Shown one piece after another: positions 52,701 to 60,699 of a DNA stretch of 64,000 nt. Both the position numbers and the translations under genes were made by a program. Positions within the stretch are counted from its first letter, which is position 1, and each line of letters starts with the position of its first letter. The notes under the pieces were generated by a model. The model did no database searches. It saw only the letters and a list, made by a program, of their open reading frames with translations, and had not been told where the DNA came from. The stretch comes from JACRCG01 sp964524835 (GTDB taxonomy: Bacteria; Desulfobacterota; Desulfuromonadia; Geobacterales; Pseudopelobacteraceae): contig CAZGEG010000014.1 in NCBI GenBank assembly GCA_964524835.1, positions 1 through 64,000 on the forward strand, read 5' to 3'.

Positions 52701-54345
52701 CTTCAGCTATGATGCGGTGGGCCGGATGCAGAGCAGTACCGATTCAAACGGCAAAGTCCTCCGGTATTCCTACGACAACACCGGCAGAAAGACCAAGACC
52801 ATCTATCCCGAAGGCTCGGTAGTCAGCTATGCCTACGATGGCACGGGCCGACAATCCTCGATCACCAATGGCGGGGGCAAAATTTACAGTTACAGTTACG
52901 ACAAGCTCGGTCGCAGGACTAAACTGGCCTATCCATCAGGTGCAAGCGCGAACTATGCCTATGATGTCAAAGGCAATCTTACCAGCTTGATTCACAAAAC
53001 CTCCACCGGTAAGATTATCGACAGCTTCAGCTATACCCATGACAAGGTGGGGAATCGTTTGACAAAGGCAGAGCCGGATTTAAGCTGGAACTATGGATAC
53101 GATTCCGTCTATCGGCTGCTACAGGCGCTACCTCAAAAGCCGCAGCATGGCAGGAACGTGATTAATGACGAACATCACGAGCACAACTTACATATGGCGG
53201 AAAAGTATGCCTATGACCCTGTAGGCAACAGGTTGACAGGTCCGTGGAAACATGCCACATACAATTACGGGCTGGGCAATGAACTGCTCGCATCGCGTCA
53301 TACCGAGTACGTCTACGACAAGAATGGAAACCAGATCACGAGAAGTCAACATGGCAAGCGGGATGAAGACCATGGTGATGATGACGATCACAATGACGGC
53401 AAGAACTGGACATATATCTACGACTTTGAGAATCGTTTGATAAAAGCGGAGAAAAGGCATGAACACGAGCACGAAAAAACCGTCGTCTCCTTCAAGTACG
53501 ATCCGCTCGACAGGAGAATAGAGAAAAAGATCACTAAACAGGAAGACAGAGAGAGCGAAACCACCACCCACGCCTACGTCTACGACGACCAAGCGATCAT
53601 CCTCGAATACGAGACCAAAACCGACGATGGCAGAACAAAAACCAAAACCACGAAATACGTCCACGGTCCCGGCATCGACGAGCCATTGTCGCTGCAACGG
53701 GATAATGAGGTATACTACTATCACGCCGACGGGCTGGGTTCAGTTGTCGCGTTGACCGACAAAAAGCAGAAAACTGTTGAAACTTACGAATACGATTCAT
53801 TCGGGAATCTGAAACAGAAAGACAAGAACCCAATGCAGCCTTTCACCTACACCGGCAGGGAGTGGGATAAGGAGACGGGGCTCTACTACTACCGCGCACG
53901 GTACTATGATCCCATGGAGGGGCGGTTCATTTCAAAAGACCCCATCGCTATATTAGGTAATATTTATAATAATGCTTATAATATTACGGAAGATCAGCGC
54001 GTTAAGTCGATTGTAAATCCATATGCTTATACTGATAACAACCCGATCAATTATACTGATCCGACCGGATTAGCAAGCTGGCATTTTGATTATAGTGCAC
54101 TTCGTGAAAGGCTGATTCACTACGGTAAATTTAGATTTAATAGTGCTGGTGAATTGGTAGAGCATACTGGGAGAGTAATAAAAGATATCCCGTGTGAAGC
54201 GGCAAAAGCACTTGAATGGTTGAAAAAAGTAAAGCCAGATTTCTTTAGAGCTGGGCCAGTATTTTTACTTTTGCCAGGTCAAAAAGAAATGCTTGATAAT
54301 TTTAATAAGACCGGCTCTTTCGAAAATGATGGAAGTGAAATTTAA
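49735..54345 (+). CDS. Secreted RHS/YD-repeat protein with variable C-terminal tip, 1536 aa
   Basis: A signal peptide (residues 1-28) opens a Cys-rich N-terminal region. Two FlgD-like Ig modules (about 195-265 and 275-365) and a DUF6531-like RHS entry domain ('FGSTAHMANGNLSHS', about 380-450) follow. About 35 YD repeats run from roughly 490 to 1180, interrupted near 885 by a 'CPSCGGG' insert. A His/Asp-rich linker lies near 1210. The RHS core (about 1325-1403) contains 'YYYHADGLGSVVALTD' and 'GREWDKETGLYYYRARYYDP...GRFISKDPI'. After the core the codons become AT-rich and the last ~130 residues are unique, the layout of polymorphic toxins whose tip is swapped. The toxin activity of this tip is not recognised. 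No dedicated transporter gene is adjacent. Confidence 0.9.
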   Translation: MYFLSRTIYRIILLTILAIMFQAGTGYCETCQEFQQYVQQQFDTIYSPKYTDGYCKVTLETTPNKKNIWQDCDYRSLVIKEIIYYCGDRVITSWDGGISTQYSLREKHEYCDGHITDGEITYSCSCNCPSTWFCGGNLCGGVLDIRDIRSSADCSKNVTHNLLVSYNIPNNLKISTLSETSTIFNPSSDGSVGVSGTITECTDQAIYWTATVAGRTFSGTGASPSFLWDGKDNNGRIVLSGTYQIMVSATTADGKSSDSKSIPITVISSCDLTATLTGPGKDLPLGTGSSFQISGSYSTSSSDPVNWALTLPDGSITNGTGIPGSATWNGNNANGTLATAGTYSAVFTVTSSTDSTCAATSTLPITVTQPPDQCGLYVDFGSTAHMANGNLSHSQELFSSRGGALPAGLTLYYNSLDPHNGSLGRGWSHSYNVSLKENDDGSVLISDGNWRHKYYSLSESGYAGQPGNYATLEEVMGPDENYVFTLTYKDGQVNTFNDDGTLAAIRDRNGNTTTLAYYDGRLDTVTDPSGRVVSFAYDSANHMTSVTDPAGNYYAFSVGTSLNSVTQTDSGIWQYTYDTNGFMLSKSDPVGNAINYAYDDQHRVIASTDPEGRMRNIAYPRTSDTVKTTKTTSFTEKNGGVWNYSYDTQKGYLLSKTDPQGGTTSYAYDTNGNRTATTNPDGTSTSASYDSTGNMLTSTDAMGQTTGYTYNTFGQVTGIADAQGGTTSYTYDAKGNMTALTDPAGGITKYEYDSKGNITNVTDAAGQTTSFTYDLKGNLATVTDSSGATTSYTYDNAGNVTTITNARGDITRFVYDARNRLIKSIDPNGNASQYSYDANGNKLSETDANGNVTRFEYNAQNQLIKTIDALGNVTTYAYGGSACPSCGGGNGEKLTSLIDANGNLTSYTYDQLGRLEKESDPKGNETAYAYDAKGNLTSKTDANGNTINYSYDGNGRLIKKSYPDNTEESFTYDPKGNILSAVNNNITYSFSYDAVGRMQSSTDSNGKVLRYSYDNTGRKTKTIYPEGSVVSYAYDGTGRQSSITNGGGKIYSYSYDKLGRRTKLAYPSGASANYAYDVKGNLTSLIHKTSTGKIIDSFSYTHDKVGNRLTKAEPDLSWNYGYDSVYRLLQALPQKPQHGRNVINDEHHEHNLHMAEKYAYDPVGNRLTGPWKHATYNYGLGNELLASRHTEYVYDKNGNQITRSQHGKRDEDHGDDDDHNDGKNWTYIYDFENRLIKAEKRHEHEHEKTVVSFKYDPLDRRIEKKITKQEDRESETTTHAYVYDDQAIILEYETKTDDGRTKTKTTKYVHGPGIDEPLSLQRDNEVYYYHADGLGSVVALTDKKQKTVETYEYDSFGNLKQKDKNPMQPFTYTGREWDKETGLYYYRARYYDPMEGRFISKDPIAILGNIYNNAYNITEDQRVKSIVNPYAYTDNNPINYTDPTGLASWHFDYSALRERLIHYGKFRFNSAGELVEHTGRVIKDIPCEAAKALEWLKKVKPDFFRAGPVFLLLPGQKEMLDNFNKTGSFENDGSEI

Positions 54346-54361
54346 CGGCTCTGGAGAAAAA

Positions 54362-54559
54362 ATGATTATTCAAAATGTGAACTATTGTTGTGAGAGATTT
54401 AAGGATAGTGTGGATGAAGGGAAAATACTTAGGTCAGATGATATAGATGAAACTGAATGGTATTTCCCGGAATGGCTGCATTTATATTACTGTCCATTTT
54501 GTGGGAAAGATATTAAAGGAGTTGGTTTCGGTGAATATAATCCAGATAATAAACAGTAA
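54362..54559 (+). CDS. Small Cys-rich protein, candidate immunity protein, 65 aa
   Basis: The start at 54362 has GGAG five bases upstream; it lies 16 bases after the RHS stop. The product is acidic with paired Cys ('YCCERF', about residues 8-13) and a zinc-ribbon-type 'YYCPFCGKDIKG' (about 47-58), so probably a small metal-binding protein. Its place directly after a polymorphic toxin tip, and its AT-rich codons like those of the tip, suggest an immunity protein. That is inference; the family is not named. Confidence 0.6.
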   Translation: MIIQNVNYCCERFKDSVDEGKILRSDDIDETEWYFPEWLHLYYCPFCGKDIKGVGFGEYNPDNKQ

Positions 54560-54631
54560 TAAAATTATTTGTATTAGCTAAGATTTCACTGCTCTTTGAC
54601 AATGAAATAGTTTTACCTTTGTGTGCGTGTT

Positions 54632-55270
54632 TCAATATTTAAGGAACTTCCGGATTGCAGACGTATATCCTGCTCTGAAAATTGTCCGGCCAAGATTGTT
54701 TACGACTCGGCCGCTTTTTTCGATCGTCCATCCTTCTTGTTCCATCAGTTCGGTGGAGATGGCGTGCGAAAGAGCAGTTAATTCTGTTGTCGTTAGACTT
54801 TCTGTAATACCGATTAACTGGGCGTCTTGTTGTTTTGTTGTTGAAAGCGGAATTGTTCGGCGATCAATGACAATCTCTGCTTGCTGCTTCAGCAGATTAA
54901 CTTCTCTCTGAAGCTTGGCATTGGTCGCCAAAATAGACCCGACAATCGACCGCACGGCAGGGTCGCTAATCTTGCCAAGAATCGAGCTAATTCCACTCTC
55001 CTGTATCTTGGGGGGCTTCTTCGTTGCTCCCTTGGAATGCTCGGCCCAAGAGGCAATCAGTGACCGAAAATCATCACCACCTTTATTGCGTATGGTCTGA
55101 GGTGAAGGACCACTTTTCTCAACGGAAAGTCGGCCGATTGTAGCAATAGAGAAGTCCTTGCTACCACGTTCGACCTGCTCTCGACAGATTTCGTTGATTA
55201 TGTCGAGAGAACGTTGCTTGCGGGTATTGGATTTTGCTTTAAAGAGATCGAGCAGTTCATCAGGTGTCAT
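54632..55270 (-). CDS. gmtX: Gamma-mobile-trio protein GmtX, 212 aa
   Basis: A mostly helical protein beginning 'MTPDELLDLFKAKSNTRKQRSLDIINEICREQ', with 'ATIGRLSVEKSGPSPQTIRNKGG' (a helix-turn-helix-like segment, about residues 43-65). A coiled-coil stretch lies at about 115-140. I recognise it from memory as GmtX, third member of the Gamma-Mobile-Trio. Its ATG overlaps the gmtZ stop by four bases. It probably helps the two recombinases bind or move DNA; its exact role was unknown to me. Last gene of the trio, pointing towards the RHS toxin gene. Confidence 0.7.
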   Translation of the reverse strand: MTPDELLDLFKAKSNTRKQRSLDIINEICREQVERGSKDFSIATIGRLSVEKSGPSPQTIRNKGGDDFRSLIASWAEHSKGATKKPPKIQESGISSILGKISDPAVRSIVGSILATNAKLQREVNLLKQQAEIVIDRRTIPLSTTKQQDAQLIGITESLTTTELTALSHAISTELMEQEGWTIEKSGRVVNNLGRTIFRAGYTSAIRKFLKY

Positions 55271-57840
55271 TGGGCACCTCCTGTTGTATCAAGTAGCACG
55301 ATAGGCTGTTCTGTCGTCATTTGAATTGCAGAAGAGTGGAGTTTGAGTAGGTCGTTGTTCTTTCCGTACCCGAGGAGGTTTATGGTTCCATCCAGAAGAC
55401 CGTACTCCTTGAGCCTGCCGCCACCTTCAACAAACTCAACAGCGTCTTTTAAAGACCCAGTACGAGACTTGATAAGGGCCATGAGTTCGTTGCCGACTTG
55501 AAGCTGCTGGTCTGGTGTCAGCTTCAGAAATACTGGCGGTTGGCCGTTCATCATAAGCATTGCATCAAGTATCTGGCTGCGACGGAGGACAGCCTTGCTG
55601 GCATCAATTTCGAGGTAGAACACGGCATTCTCGCAGATCACCTCCAGTTGGTGTAGGTCGGACTGGGTTTCCATGAGTGCCCACTTTATGTCGTTGAGAC
55701 CGCCAGCAAGAACCAACTTGAGGCTATTGTCATCGGATTCCTCTTGTTCAAGGAGTTTCACACAACGGTCAATGAGCCTCAAGGTTGCATTCAGGTCGTT
55801 GGCCAGTTTGTCCGCCTTCTGGGCTTCCTGCTCATAGAGGCGATACATTTTGTTCAGCTCCTCTGATTTCGTGAAAGGAGCCCCATTCTCATCGCAGGTA
55901 TAACGGTAATCTTCGAGGCCCTTGATCTGTTCCTCGTTCGAGACGTACCTCGTTGAACATTCGCTAAGTTGAAAGCTAATGGAATTGAAGTGAGCTTGAA
56001 GGCCGGGGAGGAAAGCAGGGCCGGTAATGAAAAAGCGGCATCTAACACAGTTTTTCTCAAGAGGATATCCAGGAACCGGAGCATATAAACGCTGTCCCTG
56101 GTCGGCGACAACATCATTTATCAACTCGCCGCCACAGTCGCACCCAGAGCCACCCATGGGGCAGATTCCCCTGTCCTCGACTACCATGCTTGCCGAGGAT
56201 TTCCGTTGGGTGATGACTGATAGAGCATCAGCGGTATTGAATGCCGCTCTGGATTCAATTTGGTCATAGCTGGCATTGGCCAGGAAGCGGCGGAACGATT
56301 GCTGGTCTGTCTCCAGAATCCGCTTTTCTGCCGCATCCATGAGTTCTGTGACGTGTGCAACTCCTGCCTTCACATAGTAAATGGTCATTATGAGGCGGGC
56401 ATGGCCGGCGATGAGCTTGGAGAGAACGGGCATAGGAACTCCACCCTCCAAAGCATATGCTGTGATGAGTGAAACCCGTAATGAATGCAGTGGGAAGTGA
56501 GTAGTTGCGTAGGAACCTTGTTTGACGAAGCTGAGCGGCGATCCGTCTTTGAGTGTTTCCCCTCTCGCGGCGCAGCGGGTCTCCAGTTCGGATAAGAGGT
56601 GAAACCACATCCGTTCTGCAAAGCTTAAAGTGATGGGTTTTCCCCTGTCGCGGATATCCTTGCAGGCGGCAGCATCCCGGAAGAGGAAACAGGTGGTTCC
56701 CTTGTCGGTAAGTACCTGGTCAGACTTTATCTCGCCGATGTGCTTGAGTTCGAGTTCTGTCCATGGAACCGAAGCCTTGATCGGATTGTAGCGTTCTTGC
56801 CAATTGCGGAGTTTCTCAAGCCAGTAGAGAACGGCATCATGCTGCCAGGGGATAACATATCCTTTTTCCTGTTCAACGCGGTAGATATCGGCTGTCTTGT
56901 TCGTATTGATGAAGAAGCCTGTTAGAACCTTGCCGTCATCTGGATTAACAAGGCGGCGGAAGACACCTTTTTCGACGGGAGATTTAACCGTTCCTTGTGC
57001 GAGTAGATGGCCATTGAGGTTCCAGTTGCCATTCTCGTAACGCCAGGTATCGGCTTCGCCGCTGTCGAGCATACGTACCTGTGTGGTGCGAAGGGGTAAT
57101 TGAAGCTTAACGTAAATGACCATAGCTCTGACAGGAGACCAGATTTCGTGAATTTCACGGGTGCCAATTTTATACGAACAGCCATGTTTTGCTCGATAGT
57201 CCTTGTTGTAAAGATTGGCTGTTCGGATTCTCCAGACGCAATCGGGGTCGTTCTTGTCGATTAAGCCGGGATCGACTTCGAACCAGTCGCCATAGGTATT
57301 GTGGTCCACGGCCTGATGAGCCCACTTCCAGTCGCGGAAGTGCTCTCCTTGGCAAAGGATGTCGCGTAGCTCTTTGATATATCGATATGGAAGAGGTGTC
57401 CTGACCGTCTCGCTCAATACAATGCCTGAGCTTTTGAGACGCGGAACCGGGTTATGGAACTCGGCAGGGGTGACTCTATGGCCGTGGTCATCTTCTACGG
57501 CAATTGTCTCGACAATTATCCAATTCAGAAAATCGTGGATATGGTTGACGATCTTGACAACCCCCTTAGGCTGAATCCCCTGCAATTGATCCCTTATCTC
57601 TGGAAGCTTTGTGCTTCTGAGAAAGAATGTCTGAGGGAGTTTAGCCGGGCCTAGCTGCGGGAGGAAGTTGCAGAGGAATTTATGGAGAGCTGCTCGTTTA
57701 CCGTGTCTTCCGCCTATCTGTTTATCGAGCCAGGCGGAGGCTAATGCTCTCCACGGCTCAATTTCAGGATCAACTGCGAGTACGTAATTGAATTCGAGGT
57801 CTTTGGACTTTACCAAAACAAAGGGTTTGCGCTTTGTCAT
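55267..57840 (-). CDS. gmtZ: Gamma-mobile-trio integrase GmtZ, 857 aa
   Basis: A large tyrosine-recombinase-like protein. The first Arg region is 'LPLRTTQVRMLDSGE' (about residue 250), the HxxR box is 'LHSLRVSLITAYALEGG' (about 450), a His in 'LIAGHAR' follows at about 475, and the nucleophile Tyr lies in 'TIYYVK' (about 485). After it comes a Cys-rich region ('ICPMGGSGCDCGGE', 'KNCVRCRFF') that may bind zinc, then a long helical C-terminus. This combination fits GmtZ (earlier called VPA1269-family). Its start lies one base after the gmtY stop. Function: integration or excision of the element. Confidence 0.78.
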   Translation of the reverse strand: MTKRKPFVLVKSKDLEFNYVLAVDPEIEPWRALASAWLDKQIGGRHGKRAALHKFLCNFLPQLGPAKLPQTFFLRSTKLPEIRDQLQGIQPKGVVKIVNHIHDFLNWIIVETIAVEDDHGHRVTPAEFHNPVPRLKSSGIVLSETVRTPLPYRYIKELRDILCQGEHFRDWKWAHQAVDHNTYGDWFEVDPGLIDKNDPDCVWRIRTANLYNKDYRAKHGCSYKIGTREIHEIWSPVRAMVIYVKLQLPLRTTQVRMLDSGEADTWRYENGNWNLNGHLLAQGTVKSPVEKGVFRRLVNPDDGKVLTGFFINTNKTADIYRVEQEKGYVIPWQHDAVLYWLEKLRNWQERYNPIKASVPWTELELKHIGEIKSDQVLTDKGTTCFLFRDAAACKDIRDRGKPITLSFAERMWFHLLSELETRCAARGETLKDGSPLSFVKQGSYATTHFPLHSLRVSLITAYALEGGVPMPVLSKLIAGHARLIMTIYYVKAGVAHVTELMDAAEKRILETDQQSFRRFLANASYDQIESRAAFNTADALSVITQRKSSASMVVEDRGICPMGGSGCDCGGELINDVVADQGQRLYAPVPGYPLEKNCVRCRFFITGPAFLPGLQAHFNSISFQLSECSTRYVSNEEQIKGLEDYRYTCDENGAPFTKSEELNKMYRLYEQEAQKADKLANDLNATLRLIDRCVKLLEQEESDDNSLKLVLAGGLNDIKWALMETQSDLHQLEVICENAVFYLEIDASKAVLRRSQILDAMLMMNGQPPVFLKLTPDQQLQVGNELMALIKSRTGSLKDAVEFVEGGGRLKEYGLLDGTINLLGYGKNNDLLKLHSSAIQMTTEQPIVLLDTTGGAQ

Positions 57841-57841
57841 G

Positions 57842-59344
57842 TTATTTCCCTTTCTTCAGTTTTGGCCTGGGACCGGAAAGGAGACCCAACGGGTCCACGT
57901 TCTCAAAGCCGTAAGCGGTGATGTCAAACGGCGATTGGGGTGATTGGCCAGAGTCCAAAATACTGTCAGCTTCAGCCAGCTTTTGAGTCACTTCAGCAAT
58001 ATGAGATTCGGTGTAAACCAGTTGGGACTCAAGGGATCTGTGATGTAATGCCGCCTTGATAATTAACGGGTCTTTGGTTGCCTTGACTCTCTGCCCGTAA
58101 GCATGTCGATGCCCGTGCTCCGTGGTTCCTTCCATTTTGGCAACAACAAGGCCAATCCTCTCGGCAGCGCGGGTGTGGGCATCCCGGTAGGAGGCGATGG
58201 AATAAGGTTCTCCTGAACGTCTGCCATCGAAGGAGACGAAAGCAAAAGGGTGTTGGCGTTCTACCTGGACCAATTGGAGCAGGTACAGATTCCAAATCTT
58301 GTAGAACAGCCTGCCCCAGCCTCTGGGAAACCAGTGGATGTGCAGATACAGGTCCCGCTGGTTGTCTAGATGAGGATTCTTCCAACCGGCGTGAAGGCTG
58401 CCGCCTTTGGGATATTGGGTACGAGGTCGCATTGCGTATTTACCGCGCAGATAGGAGTTTCGGTTGCAAACTATCGGGGCACCTTTGGCATCGAGCCAAT
58501 CGGCCGGAGCCAGACCTTCTTCGGGGTGATAGATGCGCACCATGGCTACAGTCGGATCGAGCGGGTCAGGTTGGACATCATGGATGAACAGGTGGAATGC
58601 TTCGGAAACTCGGACTCCACCACCATGCAGCAAAATGGTGATCAGTATGTCCCTAAGGTTGAGCCTTTCATCGATGCGAGGGCTCTGCTGCCGTCCAGGT
58701 ACGATGAACCCCTTGAACAGCAGATCCGCGATCTTGCTCTCTGGGAAGAATTTGACGTCGGAATGCATGGCTGTCGGTAGATGTCTGAATTGGACTTGGC
58801 GGGTCTCCCGTGCGGACGACCTGTCACGGTTCCAGGTATGAGCAAGAAAAGCACGGTTGCGTCTTTGATAATAGGCAGCCCAGTCCAGCATCTCTTCGCA
58901 GCGTGAAGCGGGCCTGAGTGGATTGAGTGGCATGGCGGTTCCAGAACGTTCCGCCAGCCAATCGGAAAATTCGCTCAACAGGAGCACGAGTTGCCTTGCA
59001 TTCTGAGCTTTCTTCGGAAACCAGTAGAGGCCGCTCGGGTCCAGTCCATCAGCACCAACAGTGCCGCGATGGAGACGCTGGGCGAAGACGGTAAACAAGG
59101 ACTTGGGATCACTGAAGCAATTCTGGTTTGCACTCAGGTAATCAAGGAGAAGACTGACGGACTGAACAACTTTCTGCATCCAGGAATAACTGCGGGCATG
59201 AGCCTTCTCCAGAAGGTAATCGACCAATGGCATCAACACCCCATGCTCAGTGATGATGACCGGCAACTCAAGCTCGACGCCGGTGTTATCTTGAATCACC
59301 TTGGCTCTTGCGGTTACATGGCTCACGGCGACTCCCAGAGTCAA
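57842..59344 (-). CDS. gmtY: Gamma-mobile-trio recombinase GmtY, 500 aa
   Basis: A tyrosine recombinase with all catalytic residues visible: Arg245 in 'GGGVRVSEAF', His410-x-x-Arg413 in 'EHGHRHAYG', His435 in 'AALHHRS' and the nucleophile Tyr444 in 'QLVYTES'. The N-terminal ~200 residues are the core-binding helical part. It is the first gene of a three-gene unit (gmtY-gmtZ-gmtX) with one-base and four-base spacing, exactly the arrangement expected of the trio. The region upstream of its start (59345-59490) joins an orphan RHS tip. No att site is recognised. Confidence 0.8.
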   Translation of the reverse strand: MTLGVAVSHVTARAKVIQDNTGVELELPVIITEHGVLMPLVDYLLEKAHARSYSWMQKVVQSVSLLLDYLSANQNCFSDPKSLFTVFAQRLHRGTVGADGLDPSGLYWFPKKAQNARQLVLLLSEFSDWLAERSGTAMPLNPLRPASRCEEMLDWAAYYQRRNRAFLAHTWNRDRSSARETRQVQFRHLPTAMHSDVKFFPESKIADLLFKGFIVPGRQQSPRIDERLNLRDILITILLHGGGVRVSEAFHLFIHDVQPDPLDPTVAMVRIYHPEEGLAPADWLDAKGAPIVCNRNSYLRGKYAMRPRTQYPKGGSLHAGWKNPHLDNQRDLYLHIHWFPRGWGRLFYKIWNLYLLQLVQVERQHPFAFVSFDGRRSGEPYSIASYRDAHTRAAERIGLVVAKMEGTTEHGHRHAYGQRVKATKDPLIIKAALHHRSLESQLVYTESHIAEVTQKLAEADSILDSGQSPQSPFDITAYGFENVDPLGLLSGPRPKLKKGK

Positions 59345-59384
59345 TGTACTCTTTAACTGACTGGAACATTACATTAGTACAAAA

Positions 59385-59906
59385 ATGATTGCATATATGA
59401 GTGTGAAGTCAATGGTAAGTCCGACATTCTATAACCGAAAATCTTATGGAAGGCTCCTAAAGGTTATAAACCTTCAACCCCATATATCGATTGGTTATAA
59501 GGGAGGGATAAATCTTTATAATTATGTTGGTGCAAACCCCATAAATAGAACGGACCCATCAGGCTTGATATGGGTGACTGTTGATTATGATTATCAAGGG
59601 GTATACAACTGGCTTAGAGGGGCCTTAAATTATGCTACGGATTTAATTGGCTCAGGTATGGACCCCATCGCACCTGGAGCAGATCCATCGCATTACACAG
59701 GCACGCAAAGAGATGTGATCCAAGAATGGCGGCACGATCCGAACAATCCTTGTCGCGATAGTGAACATCAGATTGGCAGCAGGAGAAGCATCCGCCAGAC
59801 CTATACCAAGTTTATTAACCCAGGGCCTAGATCTGTCTTAATTAACAATCCCGATGACCCATTTTTTTATCAATGGTCGCCATGGGTCAATAGTCCTACC
59901 TACTAA
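59385..59906 (+). pseudogene. Orphan RHS C-terminal tip (displaced toxin cassette)
   Basis: The frame is open from an ATG at 59385, but RHS similarity begins only near 59490: 'IGYKGGINLYNYVGANPINRTDPSGL' is the end of an RHS core normally found after 'KDP'. About 112 residues of unique tip follow, ending 'WVNSPTY'. No core or secretion region precedes it and no ribosome-binding site is seen, so it is a silent, displaced tip of the kind known from Rhs and CDI loci. The first ~35 codons are probably not RHS-derived. Toxin activity not recognised. Its natural partner is probably the membrane protein gene 30 bases downstream. Confidence 0.7.
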
Positions 59907-59936
59907 TAAAGCCATATATTGGCTGCAGGAGCGATA

Positions 59937-60542
59937 ATGGGAAATCAAAATATATGGCTATCTTCGGTTTATCTTGTCAGAGATGTAATTTTACAGCCGG
60001 GAGAGGTATTCAGGGCGACAAAAAATGGTGAGATTCAAAGAGAAGCCTTGATCGTTTTTGGTGCTGCAGCACTGATCACGTTGTTTAAGAGCTTTTCTGC
60101 GAGAAGAAGCTTTATTAATTTCTTTGCGGATGAGAGTCTGAATCAATTGCTTTCAGCACTAAGTATTCCTCAAATAAAATGGTTTATAATATACCTTGCT
60201 TATTTTGCTATGATCTTCATAGCTTTTACTATTTGTAGGATTTTTGGCAAGGCGGAAAATCTAAAAGCCTTGATGCTGGCCTTTATGTCAATTAGTGGTA
60301 TTGGTATAGTCTCTCAAATCTTATTCTACTTTATTCAGTTTGTACTTCCGAAGAATGTAATTTTTATAGGAAGCTATTGTATTTATCTTTGGGTTATAGG
60401 CCTATCTATTTGGGCTATCCAGGTCACGCAGGGTCTTTCATTAGCAAAGGCTCTTGCTTCTTTTTTACCGCCAGCAATCATTTTTGCAGTAATTTGCGGA
60501 ATGGCCGCTGTTTCTCCATATCTAGCCTGGCTTACCGCATAA
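59937..60542 (+). CDS. Yip1-like integral membrane protein, candidate immunity protein, 201 aa
   Basis: Five hydrophobic helices (about residues 40-60, 85-105, 115-140, 145-165, 175-198) in the pattern of the Yip1 family, with the N-terminal 'VRDVILQPGEVFRATK'. The ATG at 59937 has AGGAG seven bases upstream, so the gene can be expressed even though the tip before it is silent. A membrane protein right after a toxin tip would fit immunity against a membrane-active or envelope toxin. That link is inference; a general Yip1 protein is the alternative. Confidence 0.6.
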   Translation: MGNQNIWLSSVYLVRDVILQPGEVFRATKNGEIQREALIVFGAAALITLFKSFSARRSFINFFADESLNQLLSALSIPQIKWFIIYLAYFAMIFIAFTICRIFGKAENLKALMLAFMSISGIGIVSQILFYFIQFVLPKNVIFIGSYCIYLWVIGLSIWAIQVTQGLSLAKALASFLPPAIIFAVICGMAAVSPYLAWLTA

Positions 60543-60699
60543 GGGAAACAATAAACTGGATTGATCTCTAGTTGGTAATACTTGTCAGTACCATTATCTT
60601 ACAAATAGCTGCCGAAGTTTCTCTGACCGAGAATATGTCAATATTGTTAACATGATTATGCAGTTAAGAGCTAAGTAGCATTGAGAGAGAGGCCAGCTA

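Noticed and set aside
52217..52822. A 201-codon frame rich in Thr, Ser and Pro inside the RHS gene
   Set aside because: Alternative frame of the YD repeats; the repetition itself produces the low-complexity composition.
54560..59490. Direct repeats that could be attachment sites of the mobile trio
   Set aside because: Only a seven-base match (GATTGCA near 54652 and 59388) was found by eye, no more than expected by chance in AT-rich DNA.
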